From: Zymoseptoria tritici IPO323
Lineage: Eukaryota > Ascomycota > Dothideomycetes > Mycosphaerellales > Mycosphaerellaceae
DNA length: 64,000 nucleotides
Assembly (NCBI RefSeq): GCF_000219625.1
Contig: NC_018202.1
Location: 496,001-560,000, forward strand
Direction of reading: 5' to 3'
Under the pieces are notes generated by a model. It saw only the letters and a program-made list of their open reading frames with translations. It made no database searches and was not told where the DNA came from. Each line of letters opens with the position of its first letter. Positions within the stretch are counted from its first letter, which is position 1. The position numbers were made by a program, and so were the translations under genes. Shown piece after piece: positions 10,500 through 21,354 of the stretch.

Positions 10500-12007
10500 T
10501 ACCACGAATCCGCGAGCGTAGGACTCGGTGCCACACAGGTCCTCGCTATGCTCTGCGCAGCATATCACAGCGTTCCAGCTGCAAAGTCGAAGCTAGCCAA
10601 AGCTAGTGCGCAGGATGAGGAGGCGGCAGCTCTGGCAGTGGGACGTTTGATGCAGGGGAGGAGGGAGTTCTGGATCTCATGATTTGTAAACGCTCAGAAC
10701 CTTTCGTGCTAGAGGGATGGCCGACAGCGAGGGTGGAAGCGTCGACGACGGTAAGGCGCATGCAACAAATCCACGCCGAGAACCCTTTGCACGCCGCGGC
10801 AGCAAAAAGTCCGTTCTCTCTATATGTGACGACAGTTGTTGTGATACATATGCCACTGCTTGCACGAGCGCGAGGGCGGCGTGAAGTCATCGATAGAACG
10901 ACAACAACGCCGCCAGCCTGGTAGGAGGGCTTCCTCATCGTCACGAGCTCTTATGCGCTCTTTTTCGCCGGCTCTTGCGTCAACCAAGGAAGCTCCGTGA
11001 AGCGTGCGCAATTAGGGTTTGGAGTTCTGTACAGATCCGCGTCGTTAGCGATATAGTGCGTTGCGGTCATCGTTCAGTTTTATAGGCCCTCGGGCGAGGA
11101 CTCAACGCTATCACCGTCCATAGAGCCTACATTGCAGACACTATGCCTCTAGTTATTAAAGATGCGGATCCCACGGCGGCCATAGATGTCACGGTAGATT
11201 GCCGATTAAGTCGGCCTTCCTAGCGACCTCAGCGAGGGGAACATTCTATCCATCTTTTGTGGTAGTTGTGCGATACTGCCTGCCTCCGCCTCGCAGCGGT
11301 TAACCTGGGCAAATCGCCTTGCTAGCAGATGTGTGTATCATACCGGAATCGGACTAACGATTTCGATTGAGAATGCATAGGTTCCCATTCCAGAAATTCG
11401 GCGAACGTTAAAGGTCTCTTCCGAGGTATCGCTGCCCTCTCCGCTCCCCGGGCGTAGTACTGTGCGAACCTTCTCTTTGCCGTGCAAAGTCCTTCAGCCT
11501 CTTGCCTGGAGTCCGGACTGCCCCCGGTGTCGACCTGGAGGGTGAACATCTGAGTTTCCGGTCCTTGGCCCATAATGCAAGAGTACCGACCTTCGACTTG
11601 GCCTCCGCCTCCTGCTGCTGGATTAGTGCGAGGGACGCCACTGCAAGTGTGCCTTTGCCAATTTCCTTGCCGGTCAACTTCTGTTTCTTGTGCTCTGGCT
11701 TCGCATCCGGCGCCGGCTGTGGAGGAAAACGTCTGTAACATTACGTAGCACAGCTGGAAGCACGCTTGATGCCGCGCTCTGAACGTGCTGTCTGCCGACG
11801 ACGAGGATGTTAACCGCGAGCTGTTAACCGTTCAACCAAACGTCGTCCAACTTAATGTTAAGTGTCGCCGCAAGCTGCATAGGCTCGTGCAGAGCAAACT
11901 CGGCTTCCCAGTCCGTGGAATAGCATATATGCCGACCGGAGCGATTGACGAGATCTGCGTAAGCGAGTAAAGCTGGACTGGATTAGTCATTTGATGGTGT
12001 ACCATAC
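10500..12007. other. No recognisable gene; scattered protein-like stretches
   Basis: Minus-strand pieces read like protein, for example VQAVAYVSQQLSSHIERTDF (10865-10800) and TGKEIGKGTLAVASLALIQQ (11670-11610), but they are short, lie in different frames and show no known domain. The interval ends at the left inverted repeat of the transposon at 12008. No promoter or RNA gene is visible. Confidence 0.3.
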
Positions 12008-12046
12008 GTTAGTTTCCCTCACTACGTCGATTTCGTGATTTTGATG
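12008..12046 (+). repeat. Left terminal inverted repeat of the DDE transposon
   Basis: It begins GTTAGTTTCCCTCACTACGT and pairs with the reverse complement of 17371-17409. AT-rich subterminal DNA follows up to about 12300. Confidence 0.85.
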
Positions 12047-12299
12047 GTCACGTGCAGGGCTCAAATGACTTCACTCCCTTAATAAACGCTCCTATTGTTG
12101 TATATATTACCACCCATTGTCAGCCGGTTACTAAGATCACGCTAAGAGCTAACAATTACATATAAGTGCGCACAATGCCGATAAGGGCGTTTGGTAGGTT
12201 TAAATATCCCCTTCCGCGGTCGTTTCTCTCTCTCTCGAACACTAACATTACCACCACTACTACTAATCTCTGCCGCTCTCGCTCTCGCTTATAATACAA

Positions 12300-13211
12300 T
12301 AGCCTTCACTACTTAGAACACACTACAAGGCGAAGCTGTTAAAAAAGCCAGGCTCGAATCGCAAGGCCTGCCGATCGAGCGCGACGATACACTAATGCGA
12401 GATGTTAATAATCCTCCGTCTAATAGCGACCCTCCAACTCTAACACCGCCGCCAGCAACCTTATCGCTGCCTACAGATCTCCAAGCCTTCCGCATGCCGA
12501 CTACAATAGATTAGTTCGCTCCGTAGTACATTAGCGTTAAGGCATAGACCGAAGCTCTTACTAAGGCGCAATTAGCAGACGCCGCTGTGCGTCGAAGCGG
12601 TCGTTAGACGCTTAACCGCTACAATTATGCAGGTCGAGTGTAGGAGACGGACGAAGGTAAGTTTAAGCTAGGAGATCTCGGCATATCCTAGTGCGATCTC
12701 AGCTAATTATCCCGTTTCAGGATTGCCAGCGTTCACCGAGTACAGACTCTATAAGCGAGCAGGCTACGTGTGTCGCGCATATAAGGACATTGTGACGTAC
12801 AAGACGACTTACGGATATTGCTTTAGCCGTAGCAAGGCTAACTGCGGTGCTAGCAAGCTAGTTAATAAGGGAGCAGAGCCTGCTGTTAAGGATGCTACTA
12901 GTAGAGGAATAATAGCAGATATAGAGGTAAAGATAGTAGCAATAGAGGATAATATTAAGCTGTTAACGGATGCGAATTTAGAGCTAGAGAACAAGGGCAA
13001 GGCACTACTAAGTAAGATCGAACTCCTTAAAGGTAGCTATAGCGCTAAGATTAAGGGACTCGTAAGTAAGATTAAACTCCTCAAAGATTAGTAGGTAGAT
13101 TTGTTAGCGAGCTATAAGCTAAACTAGGAGGAATTAACAACGGTAAGAGAGGCGTTAGAGGAGAAGGATGCTGCGATTAAGCGGCGTTTAGCGAAGTTAG
13201 AGGGCAAATAG
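12300..13211 (+). pseudogene. Transposon accessory ORF: coiled-coil protein, two exons
   Basis: Exon 1 runs from about 12300 to 12656. It reads as a Pro-rich region (SNSDPPTLTPPPATLSLPTD) and then RYNYAGRV with TAG stops at likely Trp/Gln positions. A typical fungal intron follows at 12657-12720 (GTAAGT start, CTAAT branch site, TTTCAG end), and exon 2 continues in frame at GLPAFTEYRLYKRAGYVCRA. Cysteines are spaced through YVCRAYKDIV and GYCFSRSKANCG, possibly a small metal-binding site. The C-terminal half is a long coiled coil (IVAIEDNIKLLTDANLELEN). The frame ends at TAG near 13209. It lies inside the inverted repeats, so it is probably a second gene of the transposon, on the strand opposite the transposase. 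Confidence 0.55.
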
Positions 13212-13359
13212 GTAAGAAACGCACTAAGATACGGTAAGATCGGCTCTCGAGCTGCCAAATAATACCTAAGTTTCCTCTGTATATGCTTCTATTATGTCTG
13301 CTTCCTTTATATATGCTGCCCTTGCTGTATACCACACCGAGAAACGCACTAAGATTACA

Positions 13360-15186
13360 CTAAGATTCGCTCTCAGCCCTCTTCTTCTCCGACGTAATCC
13401 TCTTCCTACTACTGCGTCTCGGTCTATTGCTCTCCTGCTCTACCGACTTATTAACGATAGGCTTATTAACGACAGGCTTATCGACATGCTCCTCCACAGC
13501 GGCAGCGGCAGGCTCGTCGACCGCAGACTTACCGACGATAGGCTCGTCTATAGATAACTCTATCTTTACCTCCGGCTCCTGCTTAACAGGCGTATTTAGT
13601 ATCTTAGAGCGCTCTTGCAATAGCGTAAGGTTTGGAGCGGCTAATAGCTTGCGGACACGGTCGTAGATGCTATCCTTCTTCTTCTTCGGCTTAGTTAACG
13701 AAGATCGTAGAGTCGCTGTCGTATTAACTGCTCTAGAGGACGTCAAAGATGCTATGGCTATTGCCTTAACTAGCGTCTGTGCTAGCGGCGGCGGTGGTAG
13801 CGACGGTAGTAGCGCTACTAAGCTAGATTCGGCCGCCTTCTCCTTCTCTCTTCTAGCAACAGCTGCCTTAGCCTCTGCTATTATATCGTACGAGCTGGAC
13901 GGGGCGTTAACGTCGTTAAGGATAATAATGGAGTCGTTATGTCTTACTAGTAAGGATAGCTGCGGAAGCTCTGAACTAGCAGCTCGCTTACTAGCCCTCG
14001 AGGGACCGGCAGCAGGCTCGGCCTTGACCTTTAGGGATTTAGCGATCGCGGCATCGAGATTAGCGTTAGGATTATCGCTGAGATTATTGTCGTTAGTCTT
14101 AAGAGCAAGGGCTGCGGCAAACGCAGCGTCCTATGGATTGCTAGTGTCCTTGCCCTTGCCCGCGGAGGTGCCGGCGGAGGTGCCGGCGGCGGTCTTAGTA
14201 AGATCCTTGTTAAGATCGGCTCTAAGAGCGTCCTTGGTCGCCTTGTAAGCTAGCTCAGCAGCGCGCTTCTTATTAAGGTCGGCTTGTCTCTAGGATTTGC
14301 TGCTTCCTATAAACTTCCGGTAGGCCTCGTTCTCGGCTATCTTATTAAGATAACCTCTACGGCGATTGCGGGTGTACTGTTCGTTCACAAGCAGCGTAAT
14401 ATATACAGTAGCTTTAACGAGCTTAACTATAGTGTTAGGGTGGAAGGGCGCTAGCATCCGGTAGAGATCCTGCGATACAGTACTCTTATCGCTAGGCCTA
14501 ATATGCTAATTTAAGCTGTTGTATTTTACAGTAAGGAAGCAGTCGTAGTAGGCGTTGCGTTCGACACGCTTGCGAGCATGCTCGCTCTCCTTAAGGAGGT
14601 ATTTAAGCAGGTAGCCCTTTCTTATGTTCGCTAAGAGGGCACTAAGATTAGAGTTTATCTTAGCAACAACGCCTTAGCTAGTCCACTCGAAGGGCTCCTT
14701 CCGAGGGCTGTAGGTATATACCGCAGTTGTAGTATCCACTTCGACCGTATACATAGTACACGCGAGGCTAACCTCCTACACGATAGGCTCTTATAGCTTG
14801 TTGCCTTGCTGCTTAGTAGTTAAGGCTAGAGGTAGAGCCGGACTAGAAGATCGTAGTGTACTATTGCCGGCTATAGCAAGAGCGGCGGCTCTAGCTTAAG
14901 CGGCATACCTAAGCAATAGAGCGCGAGTGCCGGCATTAGTAGGGCGAGTGTGCTTCTTAGAAGTGCTCTATCGGACGGTATTAGCACGACCGGAGTAGAA
15001 GACGTTGTAGCCCTTATAAGCGCTAGTATCTCTTACCGGCGTAGCGATCTTAGCAGCGATCTCGGTCGTTAGGGGGTCGCAGCCGCAGTTGCTACAGTTC
15101 TCGGTAAGTCCGATATCGTAAAGGGCCCCGCCGTTAGTGCAGAACTTGGTAAATAGTCTAGGAGCTATAGTTCGGAGCTGTTACAT
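13360..15186 (-). pseudogene. Transposon accessory ORF: 609-codon protein with Cys motif and basic disordered tail
   Basis: An ATG at 15184-15186 is followed by TAA (a probable CAA), then a single frame runs to 13360, interrupted only by TAG/TAA. The N-terminus holds CSNCGC after an earlier FCTNGG, suggesting a zinc-binding knuckle. The middle (LLANIRKGYLLKYLLKESEH) is helical. The C-terminal third is Ala/Ser/Lys-rich with KPKKKKDSIYDRVRKLL and a basic RPRRSSRKRI motif, compatible with nuclear localisation and DNA binding. It lies between the coiled-coil ORF and the transposase, on the transposase strand. No known family is recognised. Its conserved length and frame argue for a real gene of the element. 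Confidence 0.55.
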
Positions 15187-15689
15187 GTTTATTCGAGTGT
15201 GTAGATAGTTAGAGGTAGATAGTTAGAGGTGTAAGTAGTCAGAGGTGTAAATAGTATAGGATATAGAGAAAATAGAGGGTAAGGGTGCAGACGATAGAGG
15301 GTGCGAGAGAGCAGAGTTTTTATTTAAGGGCCTATTATCTCGCGATCTTAGCATAATCTACTCTGTATCTTACAGAGGGAAGCTATTCGCTGCAAATACC
15401 TCCCTTGTGCGATCTCTTAGCTGCAGGCTAGCGCCCTGTGCAGGCCTCTAAAACTCCACTAGCTTACTACCGGCGGCGAGGTAAGTAGCGGCTACAGCGC
15501 GGAGGTGGAGATATGCAACAACATAGAGCTTCTCGCCATTAGCAGCCTACTTACGACTATCTAATTTAGTAGGGAAGCCGCCTTCGACAAGCGTATAATT
15601 AACCTAATACATCGTAGCTAGGGGAAGATATAATATAAGGTCTGCATAAATTAATTAGCATATTAGCGCTGGTGTAACGCGGCATGCAC

Positions 15690-17129
15690 GATCTTAGGTA
15701 GATCTTAGCGGCGATCCTAGCTAATAGCATACGCACCGAATTCGTCCTTGTTTTGGACTATTTGTCGGATCTTAGGATAAGCAGTGTTAATGTAGATGCT
15801 ATAGTTCTCGGTCCCCTTTAACTCTAGATATGCGTAGAGTGTGTTCGGAATACCGGCAACATGGCTAGTAATCTTAGGGTGCTTGCGAATGCGGTGTCGG
15901 TTGTAGCTGCTAACGAACAGCCAGACTATGTATCGCATAATTAGCACATATACAGCGAGGAAGGCCACACGGTTAGCCCGCTAATCCTCGTTATATAGAC
16001 GGTTGTTGCGGAGCTTAATAAAGAGGTTACGCTACCGGTTAAACGCTGCTAATGCACTAAGACCCCAGAAACGCTCAATAGTGTTATTGCCCTTGCTAGT
16101 TGTATACCAAAAGGCTTTATTAAAACGGAGTTAATAGCCCTCTTAGTTCTCACAAAAGCAAAGGTAGGCGTCGGCTATTATTAGAGTCTCCACGCTATAG
16201 TTAGCTCGCAGGATCTGTGTATACAAGTTAGCCTGTGCACCGAGATGTCCACCGAGACGTCCACCGAGATTAATAGATACAGGGCTTACCTGTAGAGTGA
16301 ACCCGAGCTGATCTACTGCACCGAGATACTAGCTAAAGACCGAGAACTTCGTCTTAGCCATAGTGCCGACGTACGCCTATATAATCTTCCGTAAATACAC
16401 GTTAATGCAGCAATAGATCTAAATGCCGAAGAGTTCAAGCTTACAATAGGCATCTACCGACTATATATAGTTTGGTCCCTTAGCCTTTAGAAGATAAGAG
16501 CGGACCTTCACTCGCTTACTAATGCGGCATGCATCAAACGGCGCTAAGTTCATCCGATAGGCGATCTTAAAGATCCGGTTCCTGTATATAGCGGTTAGTA
16601 CTAAGATAAGCACTAAGATAGCTGAAATCACGAACCTTCCGATTAGCTTAAACTCGTTCCGCATCTCCCTTGCGAGGTTGCGGTATCCGTAATCTTCCAG
16701 CGCTCCACCCTTAATTACTCCGACTAACACGCTCTTAATAATCTTATTATAGGATGGCTAGTTATCCTTTAGAATCCTCCTGTACAATCCTATGCTCTTC
16801 CTTAGCTCTACGAACTGCTACTTCGAGAGAGCAAAGCTATTAATAGTAAGGATCTTATAGCATGTAGCATCGTCCTCGTCTGATTCCTAGAACAGCTCCT
16901 TAATCCGAGCCCTTAGCCGCTCCTTATTATAGGCACTAAGATTAGCTCTACGTGGTCTTGTTGTGATCCCCTAAGCAGCGATCATACGCTCGAACGTAGC
17001 ATGCGATATATCTACGCCCTTCTGCTCTTTTATCTATGCTCGGACGGCGTTGTAGGTTAGGCCTAAGACTTAAAGAAGAACCTTAATCTCCTTACGCAGG
17101 TAGTCGTAATTCGGCGGTGGGCGTAGCAT
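15690..17129 (-). pseudogene. Integrase-core (DDE) transposase, RIP-destroyed
   Basis: From the ATG at 17129 the frame reads a helical N-terminal region (DISHATFERMIAAWGI with TAG at the Trp, then RLRARIKELF), then GPNYI-stop-SVDAYCKLELFGI. In fungal integrase-core proteins this is the GPNYIWSVDGYDKL start of the catalytic fold, with its first Asp. A run matching IYCCINVYLRKII follows, and a likely 57-bp intron (GTAAGC to CACAG near 16290-16235). The Asp of LIIADAYL and the glutamate motif TSKGNNTIERFWG follow, then YNRHRIRKHPKI and a C-terminal region to about 15690. The enzyme would cut and join the inverted repeats. All stops are TAG/TAA at sites expected from CA/TG changes, so the copy is dead. 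An open frame continues to about 15355. Confidence 0.75.
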
Positions 17130-17232
17130 GGCGAGATCGCGGTAAGATTAGTAGTAAGATAGCGTGAGGGCGGCGGCGAGTTCGTGTGTATATACGCTAA
17201 GGGCGTAAGATCGATGGTAGTATGTATATCGC

Positions 17233-17260
17233 TAAGGGCGTAAGGGCGTAAGGGCGTAAG
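17233..17260 (+). repeat. 8-bp tandem repeat near the right transposon end
   Basis: Three copies of TAAGGGCG stand in tandem here, and single copies occur nearby at 17198-17208. Such subterminal repeats can bind transposase, but this is only suggested by position. Confidence 0.6.
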
Positions 17261-17370
17261 ATTAATAGTGGTGCGAGAGCGTCTTGGCGACGACGACGAC
17301 GACGACGACGACTATGGCAACAGTGTAACACCAGCATAGTGGTGTGTTGATATATAGCGATATCGCCAAA

Positions 17371-17409
17371 GGCCAGAATCACGAAATCGACGTAGTAAGG
17401 GAAACTCAC
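17371..17409 (-). repeat. Right terminal inverted repeat of the DDE transposon
   Basis: Its reverse complement starts GTGAGTTTCCCTTACTACGT and matches the left end from 12008. The C/T differences are transitions of the RIP type. Confidence 0.85.
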
Positions 17410-17914
17410 GAACGGGGCGCTATCATTTGAGCTTCCCTCAATTATCGCTCTGGTACGCCATCACGGTCGTGAAGCTTGCGAAGGCAAATCTACAGCTACT
17501 GTCGTCAGGCGAGTCTCGTGGACACAGCTTGATAGCATCGGTTCATGCTCCAAAGATTGCACCAAGCGACACCAGCGGGCTCAGGCACGTTGAGGCTGTC
17601 ACCTACACCTAGCAGCAACAGCCAGCGAAGTAAAAAGCACATGCGGTCAGCAATAACTTGCAACCTCGACCCGGGCATAGAAGACGCTGCCAATGTCTGT
17701 AGCAGCGTTGGCGCATCAAGCCCGCCGGCCGGCGAGAGCCTCCTCATATCCGGACTGCGATTGCTCAGCGTCTTGGGTCGTCATCTGGTCTGCGACCGGT
17801 GATGAGGATGTGCTGCGTAAAGGTAGTTATTGCCGAATGTCGCTGGCAAGCTGGCGTTGTCGAGGGTCTTTGAAAGGGCGGTAGAACTAAGCGTGCATAT
17901 CTCGTCAGCGTCGG

Positions 17915-19015
17915 GTGCATGAGATGTGTTGGCTAGTCATCGCAAACTTTCCACATTCTTCGTCACACGGAACAAGTGGACAGCGTCGAGGTCGCAAGAC
18001 AACGACTACCTACTCCGCTTCAAGGACATCGACGCATAAAACAGTCTCCCGGCATTGCGCGATCACAAGGACACGAAAACGGCGGAAAGGAAACAACGGA
18101 CAGATCAAAACCACAACCCGAAGTGACATCGAGAGCAGGCTCGACAGAGTTTTCACTTGTCCCTGTGAACTACGGCCATTTCAGATCCTCCGTGATCTGG
18201 GCGAAGATGCGCTTTCGTGCGAGTGTTTGAGAGCTCTACGGAAAGTAGCCGACAGTCCCGGAGCATTCGAACAGCCGGTCGACTGGATCGTATTTCTACC
18301 TCGATTGGACACTGCCGTAGCCGCCCGGAGACAGTCCCATTGGGTTGATGAACATGGCAATCGAAAACGGCAAGAAAGTTGCAAGAATTTGGCGCCCCGG
18401 GACGCTGAGGAGGCTAGAAGACATTTCTTCCAGCGGTACGGTATCGACCTGCCCGACTACCTGAGAAGTCCGAACACTAAGGCCGGCCGCGAGAGGTCGA
18501 CCGCCGCAGACAAGACGACTACTTCTACCTCGGAGCGCTTGGCCGCGGCCCAGCAAGAGACGTAGGAGAGGCAGATAGACTTCGGCGGCTACCGCATCTA
18601 ACACTGTCGCTCCGGTAGATGTTATAGCGCTTGTTCTAGACAAGCGATGGAGGATGGCACCATGTCCGCGGTGTTTGACGATCTCCTTCGCAATGTACCT
18701 ACGGCATGCTGCGACAATTCTTCGAGAGAAATCTCTCGATGCTGGAAGTCGATGTACGTCCGAACAGACATGGTGGATCTCGACGAATACGAAAGTCCTC
18801 CATCTTCGACCGCCGGCTGGATCGCTTTAAACCAACTTGCTGCCGCACTCCGGCATCGCTATCCTCGCAATGTCAAGAAGGCCGTACATTTTGCGCACCA
18901 TCTACACGAAACAAGTCGGACGCGCCCCGTACAGATGGTGAAGGAGAATTGTGAGGGGACAAGGCAGGCGGAGGCGTATTCCGACCTCACATCACCGATG
19001 TCGCCACCCGATTGA
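17915..19015 (+). pseudogene. Unknown protein, broken by RIP-type stops
   Basis: One plus-strand frame runs through the whole interval with only two stops, TAG at 18563-18565 and TAA about 16 codons later, both at places where CAG and CAA would fit. The upstream half contains RVFTCPCELRPFQILRDLGE and HFFQRYGIDLPDYLRSP. The downstream half contains FDDLLRNVPTACC and WIALNQLAAALRHRYPRNVK. The sequence is well mixed, with Trp and Cys, and resembles a real folded protein of about 350 residues. No family is recognised. The start is not certain, because the printed ATG is followed by a Ser/Thr/Lys-rich low-complexity stretch and the natural start may be downstream, near codon 70. Confidence 0.45.
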
Positions 19016-19739
19016 TGCATGGCCCATACATCCCACAGCTCACGTTAAGGTGTACCCTCTTTCCATTTTACTACCGCCATGGCTTCCACTTCTGCTGTTT
19101 CGTCCAGCGCAGCCCGTTTGTCGACCGCCTCGAACAACTTCCACTCCAAGGGCTTGAATAAGGAGCAGGAAGAATATTAGAAGCGGCGAAAAGGAAAGAT
19201 GGGGAAGTGGGCTAGGTTCAAGCATAGAGGGAGGCGTATGTCTCGGGGTTGCGGTGTGATGTTCATGCCCGTTGCTAGGTCCGTCATCAGGCGTTCCGAA
19301 AGAAAACCCTGCCTCTGCCAGCAATCTGGTACCACTGGTATACACCTCACTAAGCAGAAGCCGACGCATGGCAAACTCCGACGATGGGACTCTGCACCCC
19401 GAGCTCTCGACACATCAGACTCTGCACACAGCAGTGACCCTTTGATACTACAGACGCGGATTAGATCAGCTGCATAGCCGGGAATGACACGGTCTAAATT
19501 GCATCGAGGCGGTAGAACAGCATTCCAGCCATTGACTCGCACAGCTCAACGATCCTGCCACCGTATCCGCATAGCAACTTCACCTCCAGCGGTGACATAT
19601 CGGACTTTCTGGACGAACACGGAAGAATGACATGTTCCTCGGCACAGTGATCATTTCCAATTACCCTAGCGCTCAATGTCGCCGCCGATCATGGACGGCA
19701 CAATCTCTCTCAACGGCCGTTCTCGTCCATCCAGCGCCT

Positions 19740-20430
19740 CTCTACCATGTCGCTGTGCTCGACCGCAAATGCCGACAGCTCCGATGTATCCTCCCCCCCA
19801 AAGTCTTCTGTAACTTCATCCCAACATTCGAAGAACTGCCCTTTCTCTTCCTGCTCGTCTCCAGGTTCACAGTCGGAAGCAGATCCTCATCCACAATCGG
19901 AGGCGGAGAGACTTCCTTGGGCTCGGATTGCTGGCTGTTGAACTCGAAGTGTGGGACCTCGGGACCAATATCAGGACCTCCGACTCCGGCGCTATGGTAC
20001 GATGGCTGGATCGCACGTCTACCCTTACTGTCAAAAGTCCGTCGTGGAAAGGTCTCATCTTCCGCGATCGTAGGCATTTGCATGTCCCGCATAAGCTCGA
20101 TCAAAAGCTGTCTTTCTCGGTATTGCTGCCGGCTCGGGCTCAGTATCCGTTCCTTCTCGATCTCTTCCTCTTCTTCCACCTACTCTCCGGGCTCCGCGGC
20201 GGCGATGGCGGCTTGGGGTTTGAAGATTGCACAGAGTCCAGCACGACAGACTCCAGTTCTCGCAGACCATGGTCGTCGGTACCTCCGAGAATGCGGAGAC
20301 ATTCGTAGAGGCGTAGCCGGATAGATGTTCGTGGTCGGTAGAGGCGGAGGCGCGGGGGAAGATGAGTCTTCATCGGGAGAGTGATTCGTCGGGAGGATTG
20401 TGAGTGGAGTGATGGACGATTAATGAAGGA
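19740..20430 (-). pseudogene. Unknown protein remnant with acidic middle
   Basis: Two overlapping minus-strand frames make a coherent protein if joined near 20180. The upstream piece reads RLRLYECLRILGGTDDHGLR and LESVVLDSVQSSNPKPP. The downstream piece (20179-19742) reads EEEEEIEKERILSPSRQQYR, then LLIELMRDMQMPTIAEDE and PPPIVDEDLLPTVNLETS. A frameshift lies between them, and the C-terminus ends at a TAG. The family is unknown. The opposite-strand ORF over the same interval (19632-20324) is Ser-rich and looks like a shadow. Confidence 0.35.
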
Positions 20431-20574
20431 GGCGGTGCTCGTTGTCGTTCGGAGGCAGCAGTTGTCGTTGTTATGAGATCCAGCTCTCGTTCGGAACATG
20501 TGTCCTGTTTAGCAACAAAGTCTGTGTTAATGTCGTTGTAGTCAGAGCAAGGTACGGAGCCAAGAGGAGAGCAG

Positions 20575-20800
20575 GATGAAAGGGAAGGCAAGGGAAGGAA
20601 GGCAAGGGAAGGAAGGGAAGGGAAGGGAAGGGAAGGGCTGGGATGGAGTAGAGAGAAGGAAAGGGAAGAGAATGAAGAGAAGGAAAGGGAAGAGAACGAA
20701 GAGAAGGAAAGGGAAGAGAACGAAGAGAAGGAAAGGGAAGAGAATAAAGAGAAGGACAGGGGAAGGAATGAAAAGAAGGAAAGGGAAGACTGTCTGTTCC
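20575..20800 (+). repeat. Polypurine minisatellite (24-bp unit, all A/G on one strand)
   Basis: Nearly every base on the plus strand is A or G for about 220 bases. The left part is built of GGAAGGCAAGGGAA-like 5-10-bp units. The right part is built of a 24-bp unit (AAGAGAAGGAAAGGGAAGAG core) repeated about five times. On the minus strand this reads as Phe-Pro-Ser-Leu repeats, which creates long spurious ORFs. Confidence 0.9.
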
Positions 20801-21154
20801 AAGGCGGTGAGAAGCTCGACGGATTGAGGCAGCTTCAACCGGTGATATTTGATCGTTGAAACATGTGCAAGGTTGAGTGGCCGGCTGCTCCACTTCAGAG
20901 ACACCTTCCCACTCACTCTGGTCGCCATCGTCAACAACGACGATCCGGGAGAGGCGGCCGTGGCATGAAGGGAGATTAGAGAGTGAGCCGGTTCCTGTCG
21001 GACACTTTTTTCTCATGCCGTCCTGAGTCCAAAGACTTGGATCCGATGTGCTCTCCAATGCCTACGAGCAATTCACAGCTTTCACCGCATTCACACCACA
21101 TTCTCCTCAGCTGCATCATCGTGGGGACCTGGTGAGCTGGGTCAAAAATATTGA

Positions 21155-21232
21155 CACCGTCAACTTTTGACGGTCGATTTTTCCAACCGTTAACTTTTAA
21201 CAGTCAACTTTCGACGGTCAACTTTTCGATCG
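21155..21232 (+). repeat. Cluster of TTGAC/GTCAA palindromes
   Basis: Five near-identical motifs of the type CCGTCAACTTTTGACGG occur within 78 bases. The first, CGTCAACTTTTGACG, is a perfect 6-bp-arm palindrome. Others are degenerate, with C/T changes (CCGTTAACTTTTAACAG). This could be a small tandem satellite or a cluster of protein-binding sites. Confidence 0.7.
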
Positions 21233-21354
21233 CACGATATGTAGCATTGCGAAGCTGTCAACCGAGATTGCCAATGCAGCCCCTCCAGTGGCCAAACAGA
21301 TGTCAGCATCGATGAGTACATCGTCGTTGCGGAACAAAATGGCGTGTCGCAAAA

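Larger units (their letters stand above)
12008..17409 (-). mobile_element. RIP-inactivated DNA transposon with integrase-core (DDE) transposase and two accessory ORFs
   Basis: The two ends are inverted repeats of about 38 bp. The left end reads GTTAGTTTCCCTCACTACGT then CGATTTCGTGATTTTG. The reverse complement of the right end reads GTGAGTTTCCCTTACTACGT then CGATTTCGTGATTCTG. They differ at three positions, two of them C/T transitions. The 5.4 kb between them carries three long frames broken only by TAG/TAA: a transposase (minus, 15.7-17.1 kb), a basic/disordered protein with cysteines (minus, 13.4-15.2 kb) and a coiled-coil protein (plus, 12.3-13.2 kb). CA/TG depletion is strong inside and stops at the ends. 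I could not fix a target-site duplication (ACG lies on both sides at a possible shift). The superfamily is unclear. The transposase belongs to the fungal integrase-core (rve-like) group. Confidence 0.8.

Noticed and set aside
10194..10568. Overlapping ORFs on both strands with Arg/Phe repeats
   Set aside because: They are produced by the 10-bp minisatellite, which leaves several frames open.
12008..12046. CACTA-type transposon end, because CACTACG occurs in the repeat
   Set aside because: The inverted match continues outward past CACTA for 12 more bases, so CACTA is not the terminus, and the transposase is of the integrase-core type.
20471..21058. Minus-strand ORFs of 131-195 codons with Phe-Pro-Ser-Leu repeats
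   Set aside because: Most of their length is the translated polypurine minisatellite. Only the first about 90 codons of one look protein-like, which is too little for a call.
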